A stretch of 52,978 nucleotides of DNA from Chloroflexota bacterium. GTDB taxonomy: Bacteria; Chloroflexota; Anaerolineae; Caldilineales; Caldilineaceae. The stretch is taken from contig DMDA01000110.1 in the NCBI GenBank assembly GCA_003451595.1, forward strand, positions 3,531 to 56,508. The letters run 5' to 3'. A model generated the notes under the pieces. The model saw nothing but the letters and a program-made list of their open reading frames with translations, was not told the origin of the DNA and did no database searches. The position numbers and the translations under genes are program-made. Position 1 is the first letter of the stretch, and the number at the start of each line of letters is the position of its first letter. Positions 8,117 to 21,914 of this stretch are shown here, in pieces.

Positions 8117-11100
8117 GTGTCCAAACATACACTACGGCAGAGCATGGCTGCCGCCTTGCTGGTTCTATGTTGTTTGACGGCATCTGGCGCGCTTGCACCT
8201 CAACGCGTGCAGGCGCAGAGGACGCCAATGGTCACGCATAACAACGGCTGGACGTTCGTGGATGTGGCGCGGGTGGGGCAGAACGGCTTCACACAGCTCA
8301 GCGCAGGCCGCGCTGGCCCGGAGGGTGCGGTCGTCGTCTCCGGTGTGCGCAACGGACGCACGGGCTTGTTCCATATCCAGGGCGGCACGGTTACCGAAGT
8401 GGCGACCGAAGGCACGGTGCTGCCCGGTGGGCTGGGCACGCTGAGCAACGTCGGCGCCTCGGCGTTTCGCTATGCCATCCTGCCCGACGGCGACGTGGTC
8501 TTTGTGGCGAGCGCAACAGGCGGCTCCCTGAATCCCCAGTTTCGTTATGCCTTCCGCTGGCGCAATGGCGTCATCACCCTGGCGCAACCCTCGACGGAAA
8601 TTGACCCCGCCACCCAGAACCAGGCTTTCGACCATGACCTTCAGCAGGTCACTACGGATGGCCGCTGGCTGGCAACCCTGACCTCGGGGACCTTTCCCAA
8701 CACCACCACTGACTACGGCCTGACCGACGGTACGACCCGCCAGTCCCTCTTCACCTTCACCCGCTCCTCTGCCGGTTGCGTCGATGACCTGGTGGAGCGA
8801 GCGGCGGCCAACGGGGAGGACGTGCTCGCAACCAACCGTGAGGTGCGGACCCGCACCGCAAACGGCAGCGCGTGCGGAGAGCCAGCGAACACCGCCTGGT
8901 CGATCAACCTGGCCGGGGGCGCAACCGGAACACTCGCCAGCGGAGCGTCCTCTAGCAACGGCAACACCCGAACCGGTACGGAGTTGTCGCTAAACAGCCT
9001 CTTTCTGGTCAACAACCAGAACCAGGTGGCCGCAGTGCGGGAGATCTACAACGCACCCGCCACCTTCCGTGTCCGCGAACAGTTGGTCATCTTCAGCGGC
9101 AGCGGCGAGACCATCATCCAGGACACCGACGGCCCGGTGGATGGCATCTTCCTGTCCGACTTCGACCAGGAGGGGCGCGTCCTCTACTCCGTCTCGCTGG
9201 ACGCCAATCCCATTGCCACCGTGCTGCTGGGCGGCCCCAGCCTGGATACCGATCGGGTGGTGGGTCCGGGGGATGCGCTCTTTGGGCAGACGGTGACCGG
9301 CGTCGGCTGGGTGGCGCGTCCGGCGGCGGTGGCGGGCGAGGGACGCGCCTTTGCCTTCAACTACGGGCTGGACGACGGCGCCAGAGGCATTGCCCTGGCC
9401 ACCCAGTCGCCGCCCGAATGGAACAACCCCAACGGCGGCGACTGGGGCGCGGCGGACAACTGGACGCCCGCAGTCGTGCCCGGCGTCGCCGACGAGGTGC
9501 GCTTCAACCTCTCCGCCGAGTATGCTGTCAACCTGGGCACGCATCAAGTAGGCGATGTGTCGATCCAGAAGGGGGAAGTCACCTTCCGTAACGGCGAGCT
9601 GACGCTGCCCAACGCGGGCAGCCAACTGGGCGTCGGCGCGCTCACTCCCGGCAACCGGCCGCTCCTGACCATCGCCGGCGCGGCTACGGTGGTGACCGCG
9701 CCCGCAGTTGCTGTCGGGGCAAGCGGCCCCGGCGAACTGCGCATCGAAAGCGCCACGTTGAACTATCCGGAAGGGTCGAATGACGCGGTGGGTGCGATCC
9801 TGGGCTTTACTGCCCCGGCTACGGCCACGGTGACCGCAGGCGGCGCCTGGCTCTGGCCCGAGCTGGCGCTGGGCCTGACCCACGATGCGTTGCTGCGGGT
9901 GGAAGCGGGAGCGGTGGCTGGATTCGCCTCGGATCGCCTCTTTGTGGGTGGCAGCGTCCTCGGTCTGGCTCTGGGCAACGGGACAGGCCGGGTCGTGGTG
10001 GACAACACCGCCGACGCTGGCGGCAAACTCGATCTGGGCACGCTGCTGGGGCCGGTGCGGGAATTGGTCATCGGCGAAGCGCTGATCGGGCGGCTGGAAG
10101 TGACCAACGGCGGTCACGCCCTCGCCGTCACCACCACGGTGGGGACGCGCGACCACGGCGCGACGACCGACGGCTTTCTCACCGTGGAAGGGACGACCGC
10201 TACCCGCACGGCGCTCTTCACCTCTGGCGAACAAGATCGGGGCGGCCTCTTCGTGGCGACGGGGAACGGGACCGACGCCCTGGTCACCGTGAGCGCAGGC
10301 GGGGCGATGAGCCTGACGCAGCTCTCCCTGGCTGACGGCGCGCAGAGCAACGCGCTCATGTTCGTGGACGGCATGGAAGCCGCCGCGGATGGCGACCGCC
10401 GCTCGACGGTGATCGCACCCCTGCCCGCGCCAGCGCCGGAAGTTCGCGCCGCCGCTCAGAACCCGGACAACGGCAACTGCGTCGTCGGCCGCGCCGGGCG
10501 GGGAACGCTCAACGTCTCCAACGGTGCGTTGCTGCGCTGTCGCCAGCTTGCCGTGGGCTTCAACGGGGGCAGCCGGGGGGAGATGAACATTGACGGCCTC
10601 TTCCGCGCCGTGCCTGCGCAGGTGGTGGTGGCGGGGCCGCGCGCCGAAGACGGCGTCATGTGCATCGGTCGCGTGCCCCTGTGCGGCGGCTCTGGCAACA
10701 ATGTGCGGGGGGATGTGATCCTGGGCGCGGATGGTCAATTGGAAGCCAGGATCGTGGGCATCGGCAATGGCGGGCGGCTGCGGGGCAGCGGCATCCTCAT
10801 CGCTGCGGACGGGGTGGTGGCCTTTAAGGGCGGCAGCATCGCGCCGGGCATCGTGCAGATCAACCGGATGGAGCGCATCGCAGACGCGACTCACCAGGTG
10901 GGCACGTTGACCATCCAAGGCAACGTGACCATCAGCCCGACGGGCGTGATCACCCTGCACGTGCTGGGCGGCACGGCGGATTTGCAGGATCGGCTGGTGG
11001 TGAGCGGTACGGTCAATCTGGCCGGCGATCTGGCGATCCACTTTGGCAACGGTTACGCGCCGAAACAGGGGGATCAACTGGCGTTGATCCAGGCGACGAC

Positions 11101-11272
11101 AATCAACGGCGCGGCGCAGAATGTGGTCATCACCGGGCTGGAGCCGGGCTTCGACTTCACGCTGGCTGCGCCCGGCGGCGTGTTGACGCTGACGGCGCTA
11201 AACGACGGCGTGGCGACGACGCCTGCATCCGGCGCAGCGATCTTCCTGCCGCTGGTGACAAAATCGTGGTGA
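8117..11272 (+). CDS. Large secreted repeat protein with beta-solenoid-like region and FLPLV tail
   Basis: A 1051-residue exported protein. GTG at 8117 is chosen because AAAAGGAG stands six bases upstream and it gives a signal peptide (MSKHTLRQSMAAALLVLCC...VQA). Residues about 35-420 look like a beta-propeller-like region with repeated FxxxxLPDGDVVF and SDFDQEGRVLYSVSLD units. From about 430 the sequence turns to short Gly/Val/Thr-rich repeats (for example GGAMSLTQLSLADGAQSNAL) typical of right-handed beta-solenoid or autotransporter-passenger proteins, ending at LTLTALNDG. The last residues AAIFLPLVTKSW resemble the Y/FLPLV tail I associate with exported Chloroflexota proteins, possibly a sorting or anchoring signal. 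The specific function is unknown; no catalytic motif was recognised. Confidence 0.8.
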   Translation: MSKHTLRQSMAAALLVLCCLTASGALAPQRVQAQRTPMVTHNNGWTFVDVARVGQNGFTQLSAGRAGPEGAVVVSGVRNGRTGLFHIQGGTVTEVATEGTVLPGGLGTLSNVGASAFRYAILPDGDVVFVASATGGSLNPQFRYAFRWRNGVITLAQPSTEIDPATQNQAFDHDLQQVTTDGRWLATLTSGTFPNTTTDYGLTDGTTRQSLFTFTRSSAGCVDDLVERAAANGEDVLATNREVRTRTANGSACGEPANTAWSINLAGGATGTLASGASSSNGNTRTGTELSLNSLFLVNNQNQVAAVREIYNAPATFRVREQLVIFSGSGETIIQDTDGPVDGIFLSDFDQEGRVLYSVSLDANPIATVLLGGPSLDTDRVVGPGDALFGQTVTGVGWVARPAAVAGEGRAFAFNYGLDDGARGIALATQSPPEWNNPNGGDWGAADNWTPAVVPGVADEVRFNLSAEYAVNLGTHQVGDVSIQKGEVTFRNGELTLPNAGSQLGVGALTPGNRPLLTIAGAATVVTAPAVAVGASGPGELRIESATLNYPEGSNDAVGAILGFTAPATATVTAGGAWLWPELALGLTHDALLRVEAGAVAGFASDRLFVGGSVLGLALGNGTGRVVVDNTADAGGKLDLGTLLGPVRELVIGEALIGRLEVTNGGHALAVTTTVGTRDHGATTDGFLTVEGTTATRTALFTSGEQDRGGLFVATGNGTDALVTVSAGGAMSLTQLSLADGAQSNALMFVDGMEAAADGDRRSTVIAPLPAPAPEVRAAAQNPDNGNCVVGRAGRGTLNVSNGALLRCRQLAVGFNGGSRGEMNIDGLFRAVPAQVVVAGPRAEDGVMCIGRVPLCGGSGNNVRGDVILGADGQLEARIVGIGNGGRLRGSGILIAADGVVAFKGGSIAPGIVQINRMERIADATHQVGTLTIQGNVTISPTGVITLHVLGGTADLQDRLVVSGTVNLAGDLAIHFGNGYAPKQGDQLALIQATTINGAAQNVVITGLEPGFDFTLAAPGGVLTLTALNDGVATTPASGAAIFLPLVTKSW

Positions 11273-11294
11273 GCAGCGGCATTTCGCCATTCGC

Positions 11295-11323
11295 TTGACA
11301 GTACAAGCCCTCTCCAGTATACT
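11295..11323 (+). promoter_or_regulatory. Promoter of the LacI-family regulator gene
   Basis: TTGACA at 11295-11300 and TATACT at 11318-11323 with a 17-base spacer form a near-consensus sigma70 promoter. Transcription would start near 11330, inside the palindrome at 11323-11336. Confidence 0.75.
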
Positions 11324-11336
11324 GCACACGTGTGCA
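11323..11336. promoter_or_regulatory. LacI-family operator, TGCACACGTGTGCA
   Basis: A 14-bp perfect palindrome with a central CG overlaps the -10 end and the predicted transcription start of the regulator gene. The same palindrome recurs at 12549-12570. The central CG and even symmetry fit LacI/GalR-type operators, so repression of its own gene is likely. Confidence 0.72.
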
Positions 11337-11369
11337 TGACTCGTGAGGTTGCAGATACCAGAGGCAAAT

Positions 11370-12434
11370 GTGGCAACTGGACAAACACAGGAGAAAGCCC
11401 CAAATTCACGCCCCGTCTCGATTCAGGACATCGCATCTGCTGCGGGCGTCTCCCATTCCACCGTGTCGCGGGCGCTCCACAACAGTGAGTTGATCAGCCC
11501 GGAAGTGCGCCAACGCATCCAACAACTGGCGCAGGAAATGGGGTACACACCCAACGCCGTCGCGCAGAGCCTGAAAGGTCAACGCACCAACACTGTGGGT
11601 CTGGTGATCACCTCCATCTCTGATCCCTTTCTTGGACGCGTCGTGCGCGGTATCGAGGATGTTGCCCAGGCCGCCAATGTCAGTGTCTTTCTCAGCATCT
11701 CCTACAACGATCCCGACCGCGAGATGGAGATTATCGAAACGTTCCAGCGTCGCCGCGTCGATGGCGTGATCAGCTCCACCTCGCAGATTCGCGGTCCTTA
11801 TTACGAGCGCCTGGCGCGCCTGAACATGCCGACCGTCATGATCAACCAGCAGGCGGCGTCGGACTCCGAGTTGTCGCAGCTCCATTCTGTCGATGCAGAC
11901 GACTATGGCGGCGGGCGCCAGGCTGTGGAACATCTGATTGGCCTGGGACACACGCGCATCGGTTATCTGGGCGTCAGCAGCCGCATGGCCTCCAACGCGC
12001 GTCGCCTGAGCAGCTATTGTGATGCGCTCACCGCTGCCGGCATCGAGATCAATCCTGGCTGGATCAAGGCGCCGCCCTCACCGTATCAGTCGCACGCCGA
12101 CGATGTCGCCACGGGTCAGGCGCTGCTTCCTGAATTGCTTGCAACAGGCGTGACCGCCATCTTTTGTTACAATGACATGATTGCAGTAGGCGCCCTCCTG
12201 GCCTGCCGCGAATTGGGCGTTGTCGTTCCCGATCACCTGAGCATTGTCGGCTATGACGATGTGGAAACTGCGCGCTATGTGACGCCGCCCCTCACCACCA
12301 TTCACCAGCCGAAGCTGCGCCTGGGAGAGATCGCCATGCAGATGCTGCTCGATCTCTTGGAAGGGCGCGCCGTGCAGAATCAGATTTTGCCTACAGAACT
12401 GGTGGTGCGCGCCAGCACGGCGCCGCCACAGTGA
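11370..12434 (+). CDS. LacI-family transcriptional regulator of the inositol locus
   Basis: A repressor-type regulator of 354 residues from GTG 11370. The N-terminal helix-turn-helix reads VSIQDIASAAGVSHSTVSRA (about residues 16-35), followed by the LacI hinge SPEVRQRI...GYTPNAVAQSLKGQRTN, then a sugar-binding core with SISDPFLGRVVRGIE, DADDYGGGRQAVEHL and FCYNDMIAVGAL. AGAGG at 11360-11364 supports GTG 11370; GTG 11343 would leave only about 13 bases of leader and no binding site for ribosomes. The effector is probably inositol or an early intermediate, judged by its position directly upstream of the iol operon and the shared operator sequence. Which direction it acts (repressor or activator) is inferred from operator position, downstream of both -10 elements. 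Confidence 0.9.
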   Translation: MATGQTQEKAPNSRPVSIQDIASAAGVSHSTVSRALHNSELISPEVRQRIQQLAQEMGYTPNAVAQSLKGQRTNTVGLVITSISDPFLGRVVRGIEDVAQAANVSVFLSISYNDPDREMEIIETFQRRRVDGVISSTSQIRGPYYERLARLNMPTVMINQQAASDSELSQLHSVDADDYGGGRQAVEHLIGLGHTRIGYLGVSSRMASNARRLSSYCDALTAAGIEINPGWIKAPPSPYQSHADDVATGQALLPELLATGVTAIFCYNDMIAVGALLACRELGVVVPDHLSIVGYDDVETARYVTPPLTTIHQPKLRLGEIAMQMLLDLLEGRAVQNQILPTELVVRASTAPPQ

Positions 12435-12512
12435 CAACCTCTTCCCGAATCTTGCACGAGGCCGCAAAGCACGCAAAGGAAATCAGCTTTAACTTCAAAA
12501 CCATTTTCATGC

Positions 12513-12541
12513 TTGACAAGCAGGGCGCTCTATGGTATTGT
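12513..12541 (+). promoter_or_regulatory. Promoter of the inositol operon
   Basis: TTGACA at 12513-12518 and TATTGT at 12536-12541 are separated by 17 bases. The predicted start, near 12548, lies at the edge of the 22-bp palindrome at 12549-12570, so a bound regulator would block initiation. Confidence 0.65.
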
Positions 12542-12548
12542 TGTCGTC

Positions 12549-12570
12549 GTTATGCACACGTGTGCATAAC
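12549..12570. promoter_or_regulatory. LacI-family operator, 22-bp perfect palindrome
   Basis: The half-site GTTATGCACAC (12549-12559) is followed directly by its exact complement GTGTGCATAAC (12560-12570). The inner 14 bases are identical to the palindrome at 11323-11336, so one regulator probably binds both. It sits just downstream of the inositol operon -10 element. Confidence 0.78.
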
Positions 12571-12749
12571 CGAATGCAACCGTACATAGCTGTACATAAC
12601 AACGACCGATTCTCCACGCAATAAGACCAACCGCGTCATCCTGGCGCAATTGGCATGTTTCTGCCATCGTTTTTGTCGGCGCGCATCTGCGCGCTGGCTT
12701 GATCTCGGAGCGCGCGCCTTGCCGCGCCCGAATTTCACGGAGGTGTAGC

Positions 12750-13829
<1,080 letters not shown>

Positions 13830-13861
13830 AAGGAAGATTGAGGGTATAGGCGATTGGGAGA

Positions 13862-13961
13862 ATAAGAGATTAGAGATTGGAGATTAGAGATTGAAGGGGC
13901 GGTCTCGTATTTGGAACGCACACCGTCAATTGCACAATCTCCAATCTCCAATCTCTATTCT
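13862..13961. repeat. AGATTGGAG-family inverted repeat (copy 1)
   Basis: GAGATTAGAGATTGGAGATT on the left (about 13866-13893) is complementary to the CAATCTCCAATCTCCAATC run on the right (13935-13957). It fills most of the transaldolase-iolB gap. Other copies are at 18622-18722, 19813-19935 and 30773-30813. Confidence 0.75.
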
Positions 13962-13976
13962 GTGAATTTTTCTGCA

Positions 13977-14891
13977 ATGAAACAATATACTGCACAAAAT
14001 CTTGTTGTTCATCCTGGCGCCTCGGCTGATCCCGATGTCATCGTGGCGGTGACGCCGGAGATTGCGGGGTGGGAGACGATCTACTTTCAGGCGCGGCGAT
14101 TGGCGGCGGCGAAATCCTGGTCGTTCCAGAGCGGCGCCAACGAGCTGGCAATCATCATGCTGGGCGGCGTGGTGGATGTGGAGTCGAACCGGGGCGCATG
14201 GCAGGGTGTGGGGGGCCGCGCCAATGTCTTCGCCGGGCTGCCTCATGCGCTTTACCTGCCGCCGCAGACCGACTTCACCGTGCGCGCCGTCACCGACTGT
14301 GAATTTGCGGTGACATGGGTGGCTTCGACAGCGGAACACGCGCCGGTGTTGGTGACGCCCGCCGATGTGAACGTCGAGATTCGCGGCGGCGACCACGCCA
14401 CGCGCCAGATCAACCAGATCATGCCGCCGGGCTTTCCGTGCGAACGGCTGGTGGTGGTCGAAGTCTACACGCCGGGCGGCAACTGGTCGAGCTACCCGCC
14501 GCACAAACACGACGTGCATGTTGTCGACGCCGATGGTAAACTGCTGCAGGCAGACCTGGACGAAACCTATTACTACAAGATCGACCGGCCCGAAGGCTAC
14601 GCAATTCAGCGCGTCTACACCGACGCTGATTCACCGTTGCAGCGCGCCGGCTATCCCATCGACGCCGCGGTGATCGCGCGCAATGACGATGTGGTGCTGA
14701 TCCCGGAGGGCTATCATCCGGTCTCCAGCCCGGTCGGCTATACGACCTACTACCTGAATGTGCTGGCGGGCAGTGCGCAGAGCTTAGCCGCCGTCGATGA
14801 CCCGCACTTCGCCTGGGTCAAGGGATCGTACCAAAGCCGTGACCCGCGTGTGCCGATCTATGCGGTGGACGCCAGCCAGATTCTTGCTTGA
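13977..14891 (+). CDS. iolB: 5-deoxy-glucuronate isomerase (IolB), copy 1
   Basis: IolB converts 5-deoxy-D-glucuronate to 5-dehydro-2-deoxy-D-gluconate in the inositol pathway. The 304-residue bicupin protein carries the expected metal-ligand motifs in the second cupin: SSYPPHKHD (about residues 174-182), DETYYYKI (Glu near 200) and VVLIPEGYHPV (His near 246). It is slightly longer than the usual 270 or so because of an insertion with VVDADGKLLQAD between the HKHD and ETYYY motifs. ATG 13977 is chosen because upstream codons are repeat sequence. The gene ends 41 bases before iolD. A second, shorter IolB is encoded at 30832-31668, so the two may differ in substrate or expression. Confidence 0.92.
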   Translation: MKQYTAQNLVVHPGASADPDVIVAVTPEIAGWETIYFQARRLAAAKSWSFQSGANELAIIMLGGVVDVESNRGAWQGVGGRANVFAGLPHALYLPPQTDFTVRAVTDCEFAVTWVASTAEHAPVLVTPADVNVEIRGGDHATRQINQIMPPGFPCERLVVVEVYTPGGNWSSYPPHKHDVHVVDADGKLLQADLDETYYYKIDRPEGYAIQRVYTDADSPLQRAGYPIDAAVIARNDDVVLIPEGYHPVSSPVGYTTYYLNVLAGSAQSLAAVDDPHFAWVKGSYQSRDPRVPIYAVDASQILA

Positions 14892-14932
14892 CCGAACGGC
14901 AAATTCGCTTCGCACACAAGGAGCAGAAACAC

Positions 14933-16822
<1,890 letters not shown>

Positions 16823-16842
16823 TTGGAAATGTGAATTGTTCT

Positions 16843-17093
16843 GTAGCGGCGGCTCGCAGCCGCCGGGTCCCGGTCAAACCTGGAGGGTGTGTTGGATGGG
16901 CGAAGACGGGCGGTTGCGAACCGCCCCTACGATCATCGGGTTTCCATGTCGTAGCGGCGGCTCGCAGCCGCCGGGTCCCGGTCAAACCTGGAGGGTGTGT
17001 TGGATGGGCGAAGACGGGCGGTTGCGAACCGCCCCTACGATCATCGGGTTTCCATGTCGTAGCGGCGGCTCGCAGCCGCCGGGTCCCGGTCAA
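16843..17093. repeat. 108-bp tandem repeat, 2.3 copies
   Basis: Copies begin at 16843, 16951 and 17059; the first two are nearly identical and the third stops after 35 bases. Each unit contains two palindromes: GGCGGCTCGCAGCCGCC near its start and GGGCGGTTGCGAACCGCCC later. The array fills the 336-bp gap (16823-17158) between iolD and iolA, which holds no gene. A related GCGGCTCG(C/T)AGCCGC motif occurs at the end of the TPR gene (37688-37715). It could form several hairpins in the operon mRNA and affect downstream expression. Confidence 0.9.
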
Positions 17094-17158
17094 CGCAATC
17101 GGCTATGGGGTGACAAAATCGTGCAGTGAAAAATCGCACCTGCTCTTTGGAGAACAAA

Positions 17159-18621
<1,463 letters not shown>

Positions 18622-18622
<1 letters not shown>

Positions 18623-18722
18623 GAGATTGGAGACTTGGAGACTTGGAGACTTGGAGATTGGAGATTGGCGCAGGCGTAACACTTCAATCCCTTAATCTCC
18701 AATCTCTTAATCTCCAATCTCC
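18622..18722. repeat. AGATTGGAG-family inverted repeat (copy 2)
   Basis: The left arm (about 18622-18668) has three tandem GGAGACTT units and further GGAGATT units; the right arm (18694-18722) is AATCTCCAATCTCTTAATC and following bases. The left arm starts at the last base of the iolA stop codon. A separate perfect hairpin, ATGAGCC/GGCTCAT with a four-base loop, follows at 18737-18754. It lacks a T-run, so it is not an obvious terminator. Confidence 0.8.
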
Positions 18723-18800
18723 ACCAAAGGTTGATCATGAGCCATCAGGCTCATTGTCAATAATCGGTTTCTTTTTCAACCATCACAAGGAGAATCAACC

Positions 18801-19811
<1,011 letters not shown>

Positions 19812-19812
19812 G

Positions 19813-19935
19813 TTAGAGATTGGAGACTGGAGATTGGAGAAAGGGTGATTGAGCGATTATGAGACTGCGTCGCGCCGCAAGGATTGGGGTTTTGGGTGCA
19901 GCAGCCTTGCCAATCTCCAATCTCCCAATCTCCAG
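19813..19935. repeat. AGATTGGAG-family inverted repeat (copy 3)
   Basis: Left arm TTAGAGATTGGAGACTGGAG and following bases (19813-19841) pairs with CAATCTCCAATCTCCCAATC (19911-19930 and on to 19935). It occupies the gap between the binding-protein and permease genes, a place where hairpins often protect the upstream message. Confidence 0.78.
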
Positions 19936-19970
19936 ATTTTCCCATCGCTGATTCATGGAGAGAACCTGAC

Positions 19971-21023
19971 ATGGCAAGTAGCACGCTCCCCAAGCAGGGC
20001 GACGAGCGGGTGGTGCAAGCCGGGCCGCTCAAGCGTCTGCTGACAAGACCGGAGCTAGGGGCGCTGGGCGGCGCAATCCTGGTCTGGCTGATCTTTGCAT
20101 TTCTGGCCGGCAACCGCGGCTTTCTCACATTGCAGGGCACGGCTTCATATCTGGAAGTCTCCTCCTATCTGGGCATTCTGGCAGCTGCCATTGCGCTGTT
20201 GATGATCGGCGGCGAATTCGACCTATCGATCGGGTCGATGATCGGCGCAGCGGGCGCCACCATTGCCGTGCTCGGCTCTGTGTTTGGCATGCCGCTCTGG
20301 CTGGCGGCGTTGATTGCATTGTTTGTCGCTTTGCTGGTCGGGTTCATCAACGGTACGATGGTTATTCGCACCAAACTGCCGTCGTTTATCATCACCCTGG
20401 GCAGCCTCTTTATCCTGCGCGGTCTGACGATCGCCTTGACGCGCATCTTTACAGGACGCACACAGATCGGCAGCCTCGACCAACTCCCTGGCTATGATGT
20501 GTTGCGTCTGCTCTTTGGCGGTTCGATCCCGATTGGCGGCGCCAGCTTTCCAATCTCGATTGTCTGGTGGATTGCGATCACGGCGCTGGCGACCTGGGTG
20601 CTGATGCGCACGCAGTTTGGCAACTGGATTTTCAGCGCAGGCGGCAACGCCGATGCGGCGCGCAATGTCGGCGTACCCGTGGACCGCGTCAAGATCACGC
20701 TCTTTATGGCGACGGCGACGGCGGCTTGGCTGGTGGCGACGATCCAGCTCACGGTTGTCAAATCGGCTGACACACTGCGCGGCACACAGCAGGAGTTCAT
20801 CGCCATCATTGCGGCTGTTATCGGCGGCAATTTGCTGACGGGTGGCTACGGTTCGGCGGTCGGCGCTGCGCTGGGCGCACTGATCTTTGGTATGGTGCGA
20901 CAAGGCATCGTCTATGCTGGCATCGACGCCGACTGGTTCCAGGTGTTCCTGGGCGCCATGTTGATCGTCGCCGTGCTGGTCAACAACTTTATCCGCGACC
21001 GCGCGGAGAAAGCGAGGCGCTAA
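19971..21023 (+). CDS. Sugar/inositol ABC transporter permease (CUT2)
   Basis: A 350-residue integral membrane permease of the RbsC/FrcC type. Visible family segments are LLMIGGEFDLSIGSMIGAAG (about residue 78), LPSFIITLGSLFILRGLTIAL, FSAGGNADAARNVGVPVDRV and a C-terminal VVKSADTLRGTQQEFIAIIAAVIGGNLLTGGYGS region. ATG 19971 is preceded by GGAGAG at 19957-19962, and the longer upstream frame is repeat sequence. The ATPase gene starts three bases after its stop, so the two are co-expressed. Confidence 0.92.
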   Translation: MASSTLPKQGDERVVQAGPLKRLLTRPELGALGGAILVWLIFAFLAGNRGFLTLQGTASYLEVSSYLGILAAAIALLMIGGEFDLSIGSMIGAAGATIAVLGSVFGMPLWLAALIALFVALLVGFINGTMVIRTKLPSFIITLGSLFILRGLTIALTRIFTGRTQIGSLDQLPGYDVLRLLFGGSIPIGGASFPISIVWWIAITALATWVLMRTQFGNWIFSAGGNADAARNVGVPVDRVKITLFMATATAAWLVATIQLTVVKSADTLRGTQQEFIAIIAAVIGGNLLTGGYGSAVGAALGALIFGMVRQGIVYAGIDADWFQVFLGAMLIVAVLVNNFIRDRAEKARR

Positions 21024-21026
21024 CCT

Positions 21027-21905
21027 ATGGCTACCACACCGTTGCTGGAAGTACGCAATATCTCCAAATACTTCGGCAGTGTCATCGCGCTTAACGATGT
21101 TTCGATGACTGTCAACGCCAGTGAAGTCATGTGCCTGCTTGGCGACAACGGCGCTGGCAAGTCGACGCTCATCAAAATCCTGTCAGGCGTCCACAAACCC
21201 AGCCAGGGTGAATATCTGGTCGAGGGGAAGCAGGTTGATTTCAATTCCCCGCGTGATGCGCTTGACCACGGCATTGCCACAGTTTATCAAGACCTGGCGA
21301 TGATCCCGCTGATGAGCATTGCGCGCAACTTCTTTCTCGGTTCGGAGCCGACCAAAGGCTGGGGTCCGTTCCGCCGCTTCGACATCAACTTCGCCAGCCA
21401 GACTGCGCGCAGCGAAATGGCAAAGATGGGCATCGACATTCGTGATCCGTCGCAGCCGGTCGGCACCCTCTCCGGCGGCGAACGCCAGTCAGTGGCGATT
21501 GCGCGCGCAGTCTACTTTGGCGCCAAAGTGCTGATTCTGGACGAACCGACTGCGGCGTTGGGCGTCAAACAGGCGGGTGTGGTGCTGCGTTACGTTGCGC
21601 AGGCGCGCGCACGCGGGCTGGGCGTCATCTTCATCACTCACAATCCGCACCATGCCTACGCCGTCGGCGATCGCTTCACCATTCTGAAGCGCGGACGCAC
21701 CTTTGGCACCTTCACCAAAGATGAACTAAGTCGCGAGGAAATGGTGCGTATGATGTCGGGCGCCGATGAGCTGGACGCGCTGAGCCACGAGTTGAGCGAA
21801 TTTGCGCGCCGCGACGCAGCCGCCGCTCAGATCGACGAGCAACTCGCCGAATCGCTGGAAGCGGCGGAGAGCCTGTTCGAGCCGGAAAGTCGCCGGGAAG
21901 GTTGA
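21027..21905 (+). CDS. Sugar/inositol ABC transporter ATP-binding protein, single domain
   Basis: A 292-residue ATPase with one ABC domain, unlike the usual double-domain CUT2 partner; it resembles FrcA-type half-size ATPases that act as dimers. Walker A is GDNGAGKST (about residues 39-47), the Q-loop is VYQDLAMIPLMS, the signature LSGGERQ, Walker B VLILDEPTAAL, and the switch histidine FITHN. A C-terminal extension (about 250-292) is rich in Glu, Ala and Asp and looks like a helix or coiled tail of unknown role. It follows the permease by three bases and precedes the pentapeptide-repeat gene by nine. Confidence 0.93.
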   Translation: MATTPLLEVRNISKYFGSVIALNDVSMTVNASEVMCLLGDNGAGKSTLIKILSGVHKPSQGEYLVEGKQVDFNSPRDALDHGIATVYQDLAMIPLMSIARNFFLGSEPTKGWGPFRRFDINFASQTARSEMAKMGIDIRDPSQPVGTLSGGERQSVAIARAVYFGAKVLILDEPTAALGVKQAGVVLRYVAQARARGLGVIFITHNPHHAYAVGDRFTILKRGRTFGTFTKDELSREEMVRMMSGADELDALSHELSEFARRDAAAAQIDEQLAESLEAAESLFEPESRREG

Positions 21906-21914
21906 GAAGACACC

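Larger units (their letters stand above)
12435..12749. other. Regulatory gap upstream of the inositol operon
   Basis: This 315-bp gap has no gene. It holds a short repeat fragment (CCGCAAAGCACGCAAAGG, 12462-12479, same family as the element inside the TPR gene), the promoter and operator listed separately, and a leader of about 200 bases. In the leader a small stem around TTGGCA/TGCCAT (12650-12667) precedes CGTTTTTG, and GCGCGC pairs with GCGCGC near 12680-12695; neither is convincing as a terminator. Confidence 0.5.

Noticed and set aside
8990..11077. Long open frame (695 codons) on the minus strand opposite the secreted protein
   Set aside because: It is a shadow of the + strand gene: rich in His, Gln and Arg with no domain signature, and the + strand protein has a promoter, ribosome binding site and signal peptide.
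16843..17093. CRISPR array
   Set aside because: The 108-bp unit is a complete tandem copy with no unique spacers, and no cas genes are near.
18737..18754. Small perfect hairpin as a terminator after iolA
   Set aside because: Stem of seven with a four-base loop but no T-run, and the operon continues with the transporter genes.
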